Under the pieces are notes generated by a model. It was not told the origin of the DNA. It saw nothing but the letters and a program-made list of their open reading frames with translations, and ran no database searches. A DNA stretch of 64,000 nucleotides from contig NZ_CP109007.1 of NCBI RefSeq assembly GCF_036226665.1, forward strand, positions 5,806,501-5,870,500. Direction: 5' to 3'. A program made the position numbers and the translations under genes. Below, piece after piece: positions 22,769-31,546 of the stretch; the first letter of the stretch is position 1; every line of letters begins with the position of its first letter. Source of the stretch: Streptomyces sp. NBC_00691 (GTDB lineage Bacteria; Actinomycetota; Actinomycetes; Streptomycetales; Streptomycetaceae).

Positions 22769-24691
22769 ATGTCCGCCCCCACCCAGCGGCCCAAGGTCAC
22801 CGCGCACGAGGCCCGGCAGACCGCCGAGGCCGCACGTGAGCGGGACTGGCACAAGCCCAGCTTCGCCAGGGAACTCTTCCTCGGCCGGTTCCGGCTCGAC
22901 CTCGTCCATCCCCATCCGCTCCCCGCCGACGAGGACGCCCGGCGCGGAGAGGCCTTCCTGGCCGCCCTCCGCGCGTTCTGCGAGACCCGGATCGACGGCG
23001 CCCGCATCGAGCGCGAGGCCCGCATCCCCGACGAGACGCTCGCCGGACTCAAGGAACTCGGCGCGCTCGGGATGAAGATCGACGTGAAGTACGGCGGCCT
23101 CGGCCTCACCCAGCTGTACTACAACCGGGCCCTCGCGCTCGTCGGCTCCGCGAGCCCCGCGGTCGGCGCTCTGCTCTCCGCGCATCAGTCGATCGGCGTA
23201 CCGCAGCCGCTGAAACTCTTCGGCACCCGGGAGCAGAAGGACGCCTTCCTGCCCCGGCTGGCCCGTACGGACATCTCCGCGTTCCTGCTGACCGAGCCGG
23301 ACGTCGGCTCCGACCCGGCGCGGCTGGCCACCACGGCCGTACCCGACGGGGACACGTACGTCCTCGACGGCGTGAAGCTCTGGACCACCAACGGCGTCAT
23401 CGCCGACCTGCTCGTCGTCATGGCCCGTGTGCCCGTCTCGGACGGGCATCCCGGCGGCATCACCGCCTTCGTCGTCGAGGCCGGCTCGCCCGGCATCACC
23501 GTCGAGCACCGCAACGCCTTCATGGGCCTGCGCGGCCTGGAGAACGGCGTCACCCGCTTCCACGGCGTCCGGGTCCCCGCCGAGAACCGCATCGGCCCCG
23601 AGGGCGCCGGCCTCAAGATCGCCCTCACCACCCTCAACACCGGCCGGCTCTCCCTGCCCGCCGCCTGCGCGGGCGCCGGGAAGTGGTGCCTGCGGATCGC
23701 CCGCGAGTGGGCGGGTGTCCGGGAGCAGTGGGGCGGGCCGGTCGGCAGGCACGAGGCCGTCGGCACCAAGATCTCCTTCATCGCGGCCACCACCTTCGCC
23801 CTGGAGGCGGTCGTCGACCTCGCCTCCCAGATGGCCGACGAGGACCGCAACGACATCCGGATCGAGGCCGCCCTCGCGAAGCTGTACGGCTCCGAGATGG
23901 CCTGGCTCATCGCCGACGAACTCGCCCAGATCCGCGGCGGCCGCGGCTACGAGACCGCCGACTCGCTCGCCGCCCGCGGCGAACGCGCCGTCCCCGCCGA
24001 GCAGGTCCTGCGCGATCTGCGGATCAACCGGATCTTCGAGGGCTCGACCGAGATCATGCACCTGCTGATCGCCCGCGAGGCCGTCGACGCCCACCTCTCC
24101 GTCGCCGGCGACCTCATTGACCCCGGGAAGTCGCTCGCCGACAAGGCGAAGGCCGGCGCGCGGGCGGGCGGCTTCTACGCCCGCTGGCTGCCGGGGCTCG
24201 TGACGGGGCCGGGGCAACTGCCGCGCTCGTACGCCGAGTTCGGCGAGCTGGCGACACATCTCCGATACGTCGAGCGGACCTCCCGCAAGCTCGCCCGCTC
24301 GACCTTCTACGCGATGTCCCGCTGGCAGGGCCGGATGGAACTCAAGCAGGCCTTCCTCGGCCGGATCGTCGACATCGGCGCGGAACTCTTCGCGATGAGC
24401 GCCGCGTGCGTACGGGCCGAACTGCTGCGCACCACCGGCGACCACGGCCGGGAGGCCCGGCAGCTCGCGGACGCCTTCTGCCGACAGGCCCGGCTGCGGA
24501 TCGAGGAGCTGTTCGGACGGCTCTGGTCCAACACCGACGACATCGACCGGAAGGTCGCCGACGGCGTGCTCGCCGGCCGGTACACCTGGCTGGAGGAGGG
24601 CATCGTCGACCCGGGCGACGACGGCCCCTGGATCGCGGACGCCACCCCCGGCCCCTCGGCGCACGAGGACGTCCACCGCCGCGTCCCGTGA
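22769..24691 (+). CDS. acyl-CoA dehydrogenase, long VLCAD/ACAD9-like form
   Basis: A 640-residue FAD-dependent acyl-CoA dehydrogenase, longer than the usual ~385 because of a C-terminal extension of about 180 residues, as in VLCAD-like enzymes. Seen: FLLTEPDVGSDPA (FAD/substrate loop), WTTNG, LRGLENGV, the flavin contact QIRGGRGYETAD, and FEGSTEIMHLLIAREA. It catalyses the first oxidation of beta-oxidation; chain length is not evident. The ATG at 22769 has a near-ideal GAGGAGG 5 bases upstream. EPSP synthase follows after 69 bp. Confidence 0.88.
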   Translation: MSAPTQRPKVTAHEARQTAEAARERDWHKPSFARELFLGRFRLDLVHPHPLPADEDARRGEAFLAALRAFCETRIDGARIEREARIPDETLAGLKELGALGMKIDVKYGGLGLTQLYYNRALALVGSASPAVGALLSAHQSIGVPQPLKLFGTREQKDAFLPRLARTDISAFLLTEPDVGSDPARLATTAVPDGDTYVLDGVKLWTTNGVIADLLVVMARVPVSDGHPGGITAFVVEAGSPGITVEHRNAFMGLRGLENGVTRFHGVRVPAENRIGPEGAGLKIALTTLNTGRLSLPAACAGAGKWCLRIAREWAGVREQWGGPVGRHEAVGTKISFIAATTFALEAVVDLASQMADEDRNDIRIEAALAKLYGSEMAWLIADELAQIRGGRGYETADSLAARGERAVPAEQVLRDLRINRIFEGSTEIMHLLIAREAVDAHLSVAGDLIDPGKSLADKAKAGARAGGFYARWLPGLVTGPGQLPRSYAEFGELATHLRYVERTSRKLARSTFYAMSRWQGRMELKQAFLGRIVDIGAELFAMSAACVRAELLRTTGDHGREARQLADAFCRQARLRIEELFGRLWSNTDDIDRKVADGVLAGRYTWLEEGIVDPGDDGPWIADATPGPSAHEDVHRRVP

Positions 24692-24760
24692 CCGGCCCGC
24701 CCGCGTTCCGCCATGCGGAACGCGGGTCCACCCGGCGGGACGGAACGGCAGGATGACCCC

Positions 24761-25996
24761 GTGACCGTCATCCACATCCCCGGCTCCAAGTCCGTCACCG
24801 CCCGCGCGCTCTTCCTCGCCGCGGCGGCCGAGGGCACCACCTCCCTCCTGCGGCCCCTCGTCTCCGACGACACCGAGGGCTTCGCCGGGGGGCTGGCCGC
24901 CCTCGGGTACGCCGTCAGCCGGGAGAGCGACGCCTGGCACATCGAGGGCCGGCCCGCCGGGCCCGGCGTGGACTCCGCCGACGTCTACTGCCGTGACGGC
25001 GCCACCACCGCCCGCTTCCTGCCCACCCTCGCCGCCGCCGGCCACGGCACCTACCGCTTCGACGCCTCCGCCCAGATGCGGCGGCGTCCCCTGGGCCCGC
25101 TCAGCACCGCCCTGCGCGAGCTCGGCGTCGACCTGCGGCACGGCGGTCAGGACGGACACCACCCGCTCGACGTCCACGCGCACGGCGTGAAGGGCGGCGC
25201 GCTCACCCTGGACGCCGGGCAGTCCTCCCAGTACCTGACGGCCCTGCTCATGCTGGGCCCGCTCACCGCCGAGGGCCTCGACATCACCGTCACCGACCTG
25301 GTCTCGGAGCCGTACGTCGAGATCACCCTCGCGATGATGCGGAGCTTCGGCGCCGAGATCCGCCAGGAGGGACGCACCTACCGCGTCGCCCCCACCGGCT
25401 ACCGCGCCCGGAGCTACGGCATCGAGCCCGACGCCTCCACCGCCAGCTACTTCTTCGCCGCCGCCGCCCTCGAACCCGGCCGTTCCGTCACCGTCCCCGG
25501 TCTCGGCACCGGCGCCCTCCAGGGCGACCTCGGCTTCGTCGACGTGCTGCGCCGCATGGGCGCCGACGTCGAGATCACGGCCACCGGCACCACCGTCCGC
25601 TCCACCGGCGCCCTGCGCGGCCTCACGGTCAACATGCGGGACATCTCCGACACCATGCCGACCCTCGCCGCGATCGCGCCCTTCGCCGACGGCCCGGTCC
25701 GCATCGAGGACGTGGCCAACACCCGGGTCAAGGAGTGCGACCGCCTCGACGCCTGCGCCGAGAACCTGCGCCGTCTCGGCATCACCGTCGAGACCGGCCC
25801 CGACTGGATCGAGATCCACCCCGGCACGCCCACCGGGCCCGTCGAGATCGCCACCCACGGCGACCACCGGATCGTCATGTCCTTCGCGGTCACCGCCCTG
25901 CGCACGCCCGGCATCACCTTCGACGACCCCGGCTGTGTGAAGAAGACGTTCCCCGACTTCCACCGGGTCTTCGACACGTTCGTCCACACCCCGTGA
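24761..25996 (+). CDS. aroA: EPSP synthase (3-phosphoshikimate 1-carboxyvinyltransferase), divergent
   Basis: A 411-residue enzyme of the EPSP synthase family, joining shikimate-3-phosphate and phosphoenolpyruvate in the shikimate pathway. Seen: GSKSVTARAL (Lys and Arg of the PEP/S3P site), MRRRPLGPL, AGQSSQYLTALLM, ISDTMPTLAAIAP with the catalytic Asp, RVKECDRLDA with the catalytic Glu, DHRIVMSFA, and KKTFPDF. The usual GNAGTxxRF loop is replaced by RDGATTARF. The GTG at 24761 has AGGA 7 bases upstream. Streptomyces normally keep another aroA elsewhere, so this may be a paralogue; that cannot be checked here. It is followed after 34 bp by dxr. Confidence 0.85.
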   Translation: MTVIHIPGSKSVTARALFLAAAAEGTTSLLRPLVSDDTEGFAGGLAALGYAVSRESDAWHIEGRPAGPGVDSADVYCRDGATTARFLPTLAAAGHGTYRFDASAQMRRRPLGPLSTALRELGVDLRHGGQDGHHPLDVHAHGVKGGALTLDAGQSSQYLTALLMLGPLTAEGLDITVTDLVSEPYVEITLAMMRSFGAEIRQEGRTYRVAPTGYRARSYGIEPDASTASYFFAAAALEPGRSVTVPGLGTGALQGDLGFVDVLRRMGADVEITATGTTVRSTGALRGLTVNMRDISDTMPTLAAIAPFADGPVRIEDVANTRVKECDRLDACAENLRRLGITVETGPDWIEIHPGTPTGPVEIATHGDHRIVMSFAVTALRTPGITFDDPGCVKKTFPDFHRVFDTFVHTP

Positions 25997-26030
25997 AGAC
26001 CGCCCGGCGTTTGCGGCAAGAATGGGGGGC

Positions 26031-27281
26031 ATGAGCGACCGCCCCTCTCCTCTCGCCGACCCCCATATCGCCTTCGACGTCTCCGAAGGACGCCGGGACA
26101 TCGTCGTCCTCGGCTCGACCGGGTCCATCGGCACGCAGGCCATCGATCTGGTGCTGCGCAACCCCGACCGCTTCCGGGTCACCGCCCTGGCCGCCTCGGG
26201 CGGCCGGGTCGCGCTGCTCGCCGAGCAGGCGCACCGGCTGAAGGTCGCCGCGGTCGCCGTGGCCCGCGAGGACGTGGTGGAGGAGCTCCGTACGGCCCTC
26301 AAGGCGCTGTACGGCTCCGAGCCGCTGCCCGAGCTCCTCGCCGGCCCCGACGCGGCCACCCAGCTCGCCGCCTCGCCGTGCCACACCGTCCTCAACGGCA
26401 TCACCGGCTCCATCGGCCTCGCGCCGACCCTGGCGGCCCTCGAAGCCGGCCGTACCCTCGCCCTGGCCAACAAGGAGTCGCTGATCGTCGGCGGTCCCCT
26501 GGTGAAGGCCCTCGCGAAGCCCGGTCAGATCATCCCTGTCGACTCCGAGCACGCGGCCCTCTTCCAGGCACTCGCCGCGGGCACCCGCGCCGACGTCCGC
26601 AAGCTGGTCGTCACCGCGTCCGGCGGCCCGTTCCGCGGCCGTACGCGCGCCCAGCTCGCCGGCGTCACCCGCGAGGACGCGCTCGCCCACCCGACCTGGG
26701 CCATGGGCCCGGTGATCACGGTGAACAGCGCCACCCTGGTCAACAAGGGCCTGGAGGTCATCGAGGCGCACCTCCTCTACGACATCCCCTTCGACCGCAT
26801 CGAGGTCGTCGTCCACCCGCAGTCGTACGTGCACTCGATGGTCGAGTTCACCGACGGCTCCACACTGGCCCAGGCCACCCCGCCGGACATGGGCGGCCCG
26901 ATCGCCATCGGCATCGGCTGGCCCGAGCGGGTCCCGGACGCGGCCCCCGCCTTCGACTGGACCAAGGCCTCCACCTGGGAGTTCTTCCCGCTCGACACCG
27001 AGGCGTTCCCGTCGGTCGGGCTGGCCCGGCACGTCGGCGAACTGGGCGGCACGGCCCCCGCCGTGTTCAACGCGGCCAACGAGGAGTGCGTCGAGGCGTT
27101 TCTCGCCGGACGGCTGCCGTTCAACGGCATCATGGATACGGTCACAGCGGTCGTCGCGGAGCACGGCGTTCCCGCCGCGGGAACCTCTCTCACCGTGCCG
27201 GACGTCCTCGAAGCGGAGACCTGGGCGCGCGCCCGGGCCCGAGAGCTCGCAGCGAAGGCAACAGCGGAGGCCCGCGCATGA
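26031..27281 (+). CDS. dxr: 1-deoxy-D-xylulose-5-phosphate reductoisomerase
   Basis: A 416-residue enzyme making 2-C-methylerythritol 4-phosphate from DXP with NADPH, the committed step of the MEP isoprenoid pathway. Seen: NADPH motif GSTGSIGTQA, LANKESLIVGG, metal site PVDSEHAALFQ, TASGGPFRG, and substrate-binding NKGLEVIEAHLL. The MSDRPSPLADPH start at 26031 agrees with family starts; an in-frame ATG at 26022 would add three residues, and the G-run lies between the two, so the start is not certain. The gene overlaps the next by 4 bp, and ispG of the same pathway lies one gene further. Confidence 0.95.
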   Translation: MSDRPSPLADPHIAFDVSEGRRDIVVLGSTGSIGTQAIDLVLRNPDRFRVTALAASGGRVALLAEQAHRLKVAAVAVAREDVVEELRTALKALYGSEPLPELLAGPDAATQLAASPCHTVLNGITGSIGLAPTLAALEAGRTLALANKESLIVGGPLVKALAKPGQIIPVDSEHAALFQALAAGTRADVRKLVVTASGGPFRGRTRAQLAGVTREDALAHPTWAMGPVITVNSATLVNKGLEVIEAHLLYDIPFDRIEVVVHPQSYVHSMVEFTDGSTLAQATPPDMGGPIAIGIGWPERVPDAAPAFDWTKASTWEFFPLDTEAFPSVGLARHVGELGGTAPAVFNAANEECVEAFLAGRLPFNGIMDTVTAVVAEHGVPAAGTSLTVPDVLEAETWARARARELAAKATAEARA

Positions 27282-28585
27282 CCGAAATGCTCCTGTACAT
27301 CGCGGGCCTCGTGCTGTTCGCCCTCGGCCTCCTCGTCTCCATCGCCTGGCACGAGCTGGGCCACCTCTCCACGGCCAAGCTCTTCGGCATCCGCGTACCG
27401 CAGTACATGGTCGGTTTCGGCCCCACGATCTGGTCGAGGAAGCGCGGCGAGACCGAGTACGGCATCAAGGCCATCCCGGCCGGCGGCTACATCCGCATGA
27501 TCGGCATGTTCCCGCCGGGCGAGGACGGCAAGATCGAGGCCCGCTCCACCTCGCCCTGGCGCTCGATGATCGAGGACGCACGGGAGGCCTCGTACGAGGA
27601 GCTCGAGCCCGGCGACGAGACCCGGCTCTTCTACACGCGCAAGCCGTGGAAGCGCGTGATCGTGATGTTCGCCGGACCCTTCATGAACCTGGTCCTGGCG
27701 GTGGCGCTGTTCTTCGGCTCGATGATGACGCTGGGCGTCGAGGGCCAGACGACGGGCGTCGCCGCCGTCCAGAAGTGCGTCATCAAGCAGAGCGAGAAGC
27801 GCGAGAAGTGCGCGGCGGGCGACCCCGTCTCCCCGGCCTTCAAGGCGGGTCTGAAGGACGGCGACAAGATCGTCGCCTTCAACGGCACGCCGGTGAGCGA
27901 CTGGGACACCCTGTCCGACCGGATCCGCGACACCATCGGTCCGGCGACGGTCACCGTCGAGCGGGCCGGGCAGCGCGTCGACCTGCACCCCGACCTCGTC
28001 TCCAACGAGGTGCCGAAGAAGGACGAGGACGGCAAGGTCGTCCAGCCGGTCGACTACGAACCCGCCGGATACCTCGGCTTCCAGTCCAGGACCGAGGTCG
28101 CGCCGCTCTCCTTCGGCGAGACCACCGACCGCATGGGCGACCTCCTGGAGAACGGCGTCCACTCGGTCATCGCCCTCCCGGGCAAGATCCCCGGTCTGTG
28201 GGACGCCACCTTCGGCGACGGCGAGCGCGCGGACGACTCGCCCGTCGGTGTCGTCGGCGCCGCCCGCATCACCGGTGAACTGATGACCGTCGAGGCCCCG
28301 CCGACGACGATCCTCGTGATGTTCATGAACCTGCTCGTCGGGTTCAACGTGTCGCTGTTCCTGTTCAACATGCTCCCGCTGCTGCCGCTCGACGGCGGCC
28401 ACATCGCCGGAGCCCTGTGGGAGTCCGTACGCCGTCACACGGCCCGGATCTTCAAGCGCCCCGACCCGGGCCCCTTCGACGTGGCGAAGCTGATGCCCGC
28501 CGCGTACGTGGTGGCCGGTGTCTTCGTCTGTTTCACGCTGCTCGTCCTCGCCGCCGACCTCGTCAACCCGGTGAAGATCACGTAG
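27278..28585 (+). CDS. site-2 intramembrane metalloprotease (RseP/Rip1 type)
   Basis: A 435-residue M50 zinc protease. The HELGH zinc motif lies in the first membrane span (near residue 25), a PDZ domain covers about 170-270, and the third zinc ligand is in LLPLDGGHIAG near residue 370. About four spans are predicted. Family members cut transmembrane anti-sigma factors after a first external cut. An insertion before the PDZ domain carries a lone Cys pair (KCVIKQ, EKCAAG). The start overlaps the dxr stop (ATGA). The dxr-rip-ispG order is conserved in actinobacteria, without an obvious functional link. Confidence 0.93.
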   Translation: MTEMLLYIAGLVLFALGLLVSIAWHELGHLSTAKLFGIRVPQYMVGFGPTIWSRKRGETEYGIKAIPAGGYIRMIGMFPPGEDGKIEARSTSPWRSMIEDAREASYEELEPGDETRLFYTRKPWKRVIVMFAGPFMNLVLAVALFFGSMMTLGVEGQTTGVAAVQKCVIKQSEKREKCAAGDPVSPAFKAGLKDGDKIVAFNGTPVSDWDTLSDRIRDTIGPATVTVERAGQRVDLHPDLVSNEVPKKDEDGKVVQPVDYEPAGYLGFQSRTEVAPLSFGETTDRMGDLLENGVHSVIALPGKIPGLWDATFGDGERADDSPVGVVGAARITGELMTVEAPPTTILVMFMNLLVGFNVSLFLFNMLPLLPLDGGHIAGALWESVRRHTARIFKRPDPGPFDVAKLMPAAYVVAGVFVCFTLLVLAADLVNPVKIT

Positions 28586-28591
28586 CCCGCA

Positions 28592-28623
28592 GGGGGGCCG
28601 GACCCATCGGTGTCCGGCCCCCC
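28592..28623 (+). terminator. 12-bp GC hairpin after the site-2 protease
   Basis: Perfect arms GGGGGGCCGGAC and GTCCGGCCCCCC with an 8-base loop, 7 bp past the stop codon. It partly separates ispG from dxr-rip. Confidence 0.8.
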
Positions 28624-28666
28624 GCCCCCGGGGCGGTAACCTCGGAGACCTGAGCCCGCCGACGCA

Positions 28667-28680
28667 CAACCTTGAGGTTG
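28667..28680 (+). promoter_or_regulatory. palindrome covering the ispG ribosome-binding region
   Basis: CAACCT-TG-AGGTTG, arms of 6 bp, ends 8 bases before the ispG ATG and includes its only GAGG. TAACCT at 28637-28642 could be the -10 of a local promoter. The palindrome might be an operator or an RNA hairpin that hides the ribosome-binding site. Confidence 0.35.
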
Positions 28681-28688
28681 CACAGAAG

Positions 28689-29846
28689 ATGACCGCGATT
28701 TCTCTCGGTATCCCGACCGTCCCGACCCGGCTCGCCGAGCGGCGCAAGAGCCGCCAGATCCAGGTCGGCAGCGTGGCCGTCGGCGGTGACGCACCCGTCT
28801 CCGTGCAGTCGATGACCACGACCCGCACGTCCGACATCGGCGCCACGCTGCAGCAGATCGCCGAGCTGACGGCCTCCGGCTGCCAGATCGTGCGCGTCGC
28901 CTGCCCCACCCAGGACGACGCCGACGCCCTCGCGGTCATCGCGCGGAAGTCGCAGATCCCGGTGATCGCCGACATCCACTTCCAGCCGAAGTACGTCTTC
29001 GCGGCGATCGACGCCGGCTGCGCGGCCGTCCGCGTCAACCCCGGAAACATCAAGCAGTTCGACGACAAGGTCAAGGAGATCGCCAAGGCGGCCTCCGACG
29101 CCCGCACCCCGATCCGGATCGGCGTCAACGCCGGCTCGCTCGACGCGCGGCTGCTCAAGAAGTACGGCCGGGCCACCCCCGAGGCGCTCGTCGAGTCCGC
29201 CCTGTGGGAGGCGTCCCTCTTCGAGGAGCACGGCTTCCGCGACATCAAGATCTCGGTCAAGCACAACGACCCGGTGATCATGGTCGAGGCCTACCGCCAG
29301 CTCGCCGCCCAGTGCGACTACCCGCTGCACCTCGGCGTCACCGAGGCGGGCCCGGCCTTCCAGGGCACCATCAAGTCGGCCGTCGCCTTCGGAGCGCTGC
29401 TGTCCCAGGGCATCGGCGACACCATCCGCGTCTCCCTCTCCGCGCCGCCGGCCGAGGAGATCAAGGTCGGCATGCAGATCCTGGAGTCGCTGAACCTGCG
29501 CCAGCGCCGCCTCGAGATCGTCTCCTGCCCGTCCTGCGGCCGCGCCCAGGTCGACGTCTACAAGCTTGCGGAGGAGGTCACCGCCGGCCTCGACGGCATG
29601 ACCGTCCCGCTGCGCGTCGCCGTCATGGGCTGCGTCGTCAACGGTCCCGGCGAGGCCCGCGAGGCCGACCTCGGCGTCGCCTCCGGCAACGGCAAGGGCC
29701 AGATCTTCGTGAAGGGCGAGGTCATCAAGACCGTCCCCGAGTCGAAGATCGTCGAGACGCTCATCGAAGAGGCGCTCAAGATCGCCGAGCAGATGGAGAA
29801 GGACGGCGTCGCCAGCGGCGAGCCGTCGGTCGCCGTCGCGGGCTGA
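28689..29846 (+). CDS. ispG: (E)-4-hydroxy-3-methylbut-2-enyl-diphosphate synthase
   Basis: A 385-residue iron-sulfur enzyme (GcpE) converting MEcPP to HMBPP late in the MEP pathway. Seen: PVSVQSMTTTRTSD, the barrel motif VPVIADIHF-like (IPVIADIHFQPKY), RVNPGNIK, and the [4Fe-4S] ligands in SCPSCGR and MGCVVNGPGE. The length is typical of the two-domain bacterial enzyme. The ATG at 28689 has GAGG 11 bases upstream within a palindrome. It shares the pathway with dxr two genes earlier. Confidence 0.95.
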   Translation: MTAISLGIPTVPTRLAERRKSRQIQVGSVAVGGDAPVSVQSMTTTRTSDIGATLQQIAELTASGCQIVRVACPTQDDADALAVIARKSQIPVIADIHFQPKYVFAAIDAGCAAVRVNPGNIKQFDDKVKEIAKAASDARTPIRIGVNAGSLDARLLKKYGRATPEALVESALWEASLFEEHGFRDIKISVKHNDPVIMVEAYRQLAAQCDYPLHLGVTEAGPAFQGTIKSAVAFGALLSQGIGDTIRVSLSAPPAEEIKVGMQILESLNLRQRRLEIVSCPSCGRAQVDVYKLAEEVTAGLDGMTVPLRVAVMGCVVNGPGEAREADLGVASGNGKGQIFVKGEVIKTVPESKIVETLIEEALKIAEQMEKDGVASGEPSVAVAG

Positions 29847-29945
29847 GCCCTCCCGGCCCGCTCGGAGCGGCCCGCGCGGGTCCTCCTCGGAGCGGCCCGG
29901 CCGGCCCGCCCTCCGCGTGGCGGACCGAGCGCTTCCGGCTCCCTC

Positions 29946-29979
29946 GAAGCCCCTTCTCCCTCCCGGGAGGAGGGGCTTC
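29946..29979 (+). terminator. hairpin after ispG
   Basis: GAAGCCCCT and AGGGGCTTC (9 bp) enclose the palindrome CCTCCCGGGAGG, followed by TCTCGT. It lies about 100 bp past ispG. The same gap contains two copies of CTCGGAGCGGCCCG (29861 and 29886), 25 bp apart. Confidence 0.75.
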
Positions 29980-30057
29980 TCGTGCGGGGAGGGCCCCGCC
30001 ACAGGCGAGAGGGGTAAAGTGCGGAGACCACGTAGAACCGTACGGTGAGGCCCCTTC

Positions 30058-30903
30058 GTGCTGACACAACCCGCCACCCGGGTCCTCGAACCCGCCGACC
30101 TCGGCGCCGCACTCGCCGTTCTGGAGAGCGCCCCCGTCGAGAACGCCTTCGTGACCGCCCGCGTCCAGGTCGCCGGACTCGATCCCTGGCGACTCGGGGG
30201 CGAGATGTGGGGCTGGTACAGCGAGGGGCGGCTGAGGTCGCTCTGCTACTCCGGCGCCAACCTCGTGCCGCTCTGCGCGACGCCCGAGGCCGTGCGCGCC
30301 TTCGCCGACCGGGCGCGCAGGACCGGCCGCCGCTGTTCCTCGATCGTCGGGCCGGCCGGGCCCACCACCGAGCTGTGGCGGCTCCTGGAGCCCAGCTGGG
30401 GCCCCGCGAGGGACGTCCGCGCCCGGCAGCCGCTGATGGTCGCCGAGGAGCCCTCCGTGACCGTCACGCCCGATCCGCTCGTCCGTCGCGTCCGCAAGGA
30501 CGAGATGGACGTGATCATGCCCGCGTGCGTGGCCATGTTCACCGAGGAGGTGGGCATCTCCCCGCTCGCCAACGACGGCGGACTGCTCTACCAGGCCCGG
30601 GTCGCCGAGCTGGTCGGCTCCGGCCGCTCCTTCGCCCGCATCGAGGACGGCAAGGTGGTCTTCAAGGCGGAGATCGGCGCCGCCACCCGCCAGGCCTGCC
30701 AGATCCAGGGCGTCTGGGTCGCCCCCGAGCACCGCGGCAAGGGCCTCTCCGAGTCGGGCATGGCCGCCGTCCTCCAGTACGCCCTCGCGGACATCGCGCC
30801 CGTCGTCAGCCTGTACGTGAACGACTACAACACCCCCGCGAGGGCCTCGTACCGCCGTGTCGGCTTCCAGGAGACCGGTGCCTTCATGAGCGTGCTGTTC
30901 TGA
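30058..30903 (+). CDS. GNAT acetyltransferase with N-terminal DUF4081 domain
   Basis: A 281-residue protein. The N-terminal half (about 1-125) matches the DUF4081 pattern common in actinobacteria; the C-terminal half (about 145-281) is a GNAT acetyltransferase. The acetyl-CoA loop is VWVAPEHRGKGLSESG, and YVNDYNTPARASYRRVGF is the typical late motif. The acceptor is unknown. The GTG at 30058 has GTGAGG 7 bases upstream. TAAAGT at 30015-30020 could be a -10 box. A second GNAT gene follows after 28 bp. Confidence 0.85.
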   Translation: MLTQPATRVLEPADLGAALAVLESAPVENAFVTARVQVAGLDPWRLGGEMWGWYSEGRLRSLCYSGANLVPLCATPEAVRAFADRARRTGRRCSSIVGPAGPTTELWRLLEPSWGPARDVRARQPLMVAEEPSVTVTPDPLVRRVRKDEMDVIMPACVAMFTEEVGISPLANDGGLLYQARVAELVGSGRSFARIEDGKVVFKAEIGAATRQACQIQGVWVAPEHRGKGLSESGMAAVLQYALADIAPVVSLYVNDYNTPARASYRRVGFQETGAFMSVLF

Positions 30904-30931
30904 GGCCCCGGCCGCTTGTAGGGTGCGCCGC

Positions 30932-31477
30932 ATGGACGACGCAGAGATCATGATCGGGCCGGTCAATCTCGCCGCCCGGGTGGACGAGGCACTCGCCGTG
31001 CAGGCGGTCGCCTTCGGCCTGGACGCGGACGAGGTCGCCGTACGCCGCCACATCGTGCTGCGCCACCTGCTGAACCCCGGCGCCCGCGCCTACGGGGCCA
31101 CCACCGCCGGGGGCGAGCTCGTCGGGTTCGTGTACGGGATGCCCAACGACCGGGGCCACTGGTGGTCCACCGTCGTCGAGTCGTATCTGCGCGCCACCGG
31201 CACCGTCGACTGGCTCGACGACTCCTTCGTGATCACCGAGCTCCATGTCCACCCCGCCCACCAGGGGCACGGCCTGGGCCGCGCCCTGATCACCACCATC
31301 ACCGACGAGGCCGCCGAACCGCGCTCGATCCTCTCCGCGATCGACACCGACAGCCCGGCCCGCGGTCTCTACCGCTCCCTCGGCTACCAGGACCTCGCCC
31401 GTCAGGTGCACTTCCCGAGCGCGGTCCGCCCGTACGCGGTCATGGGCGCGCCCCTGCCGCTCGGGCGCCGGAACTGA
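30932..31477 (+). CDS. GNAT-family N-acetyltransferase
   Basis: A 181-residue acetyltransferase. The acetyl-CoA-binding motif is LHVHPAHQGHGLGRAL near residue 110, followed by the family's late motif SPARGLYRSLGYQDL. The ATG at 30932 has TAGGG 8 bases upstream, which makes it better than the GTG at 30923. The substrate is unknown. It is probably co-transcribed with the preceding GNAT gene; the two are not close duplicates. Confidence 0.85.
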   Translation: MDDAEIMIGPVNLAARVDEALAVQAVAFGLDADEVAVRRHIVLRHLLNPGARAYGATTAGGELVGFVYGMPNDRGHWWSTVVESYLRATGTVDWLDDSFVITELHVHPAHQGHGLGRALITTITDEAAEPRSILSAIDTDSPARGLYRSLGYQDLARQVHFPSAVRPYAVMGAPLPLGRRN

Positions 31478-31546
31478 TTTCACCGACCCGGGGAGGCCCG
31501 GCTAATCTCGGGGCCATCATCCTTACCCGGCAGGAGTACGAGAACC

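Noticed and set aside
19916..26473. A minus-strand open frame of 2185 residues.
   Set aside because: It runs antisense across several clear genes (EamA, dehydrogenases, EPSP synthase) and its translation is Gly/Asp/Glu/Val low-complexity, typical of the mirror frame of GC-rich coding DNA.
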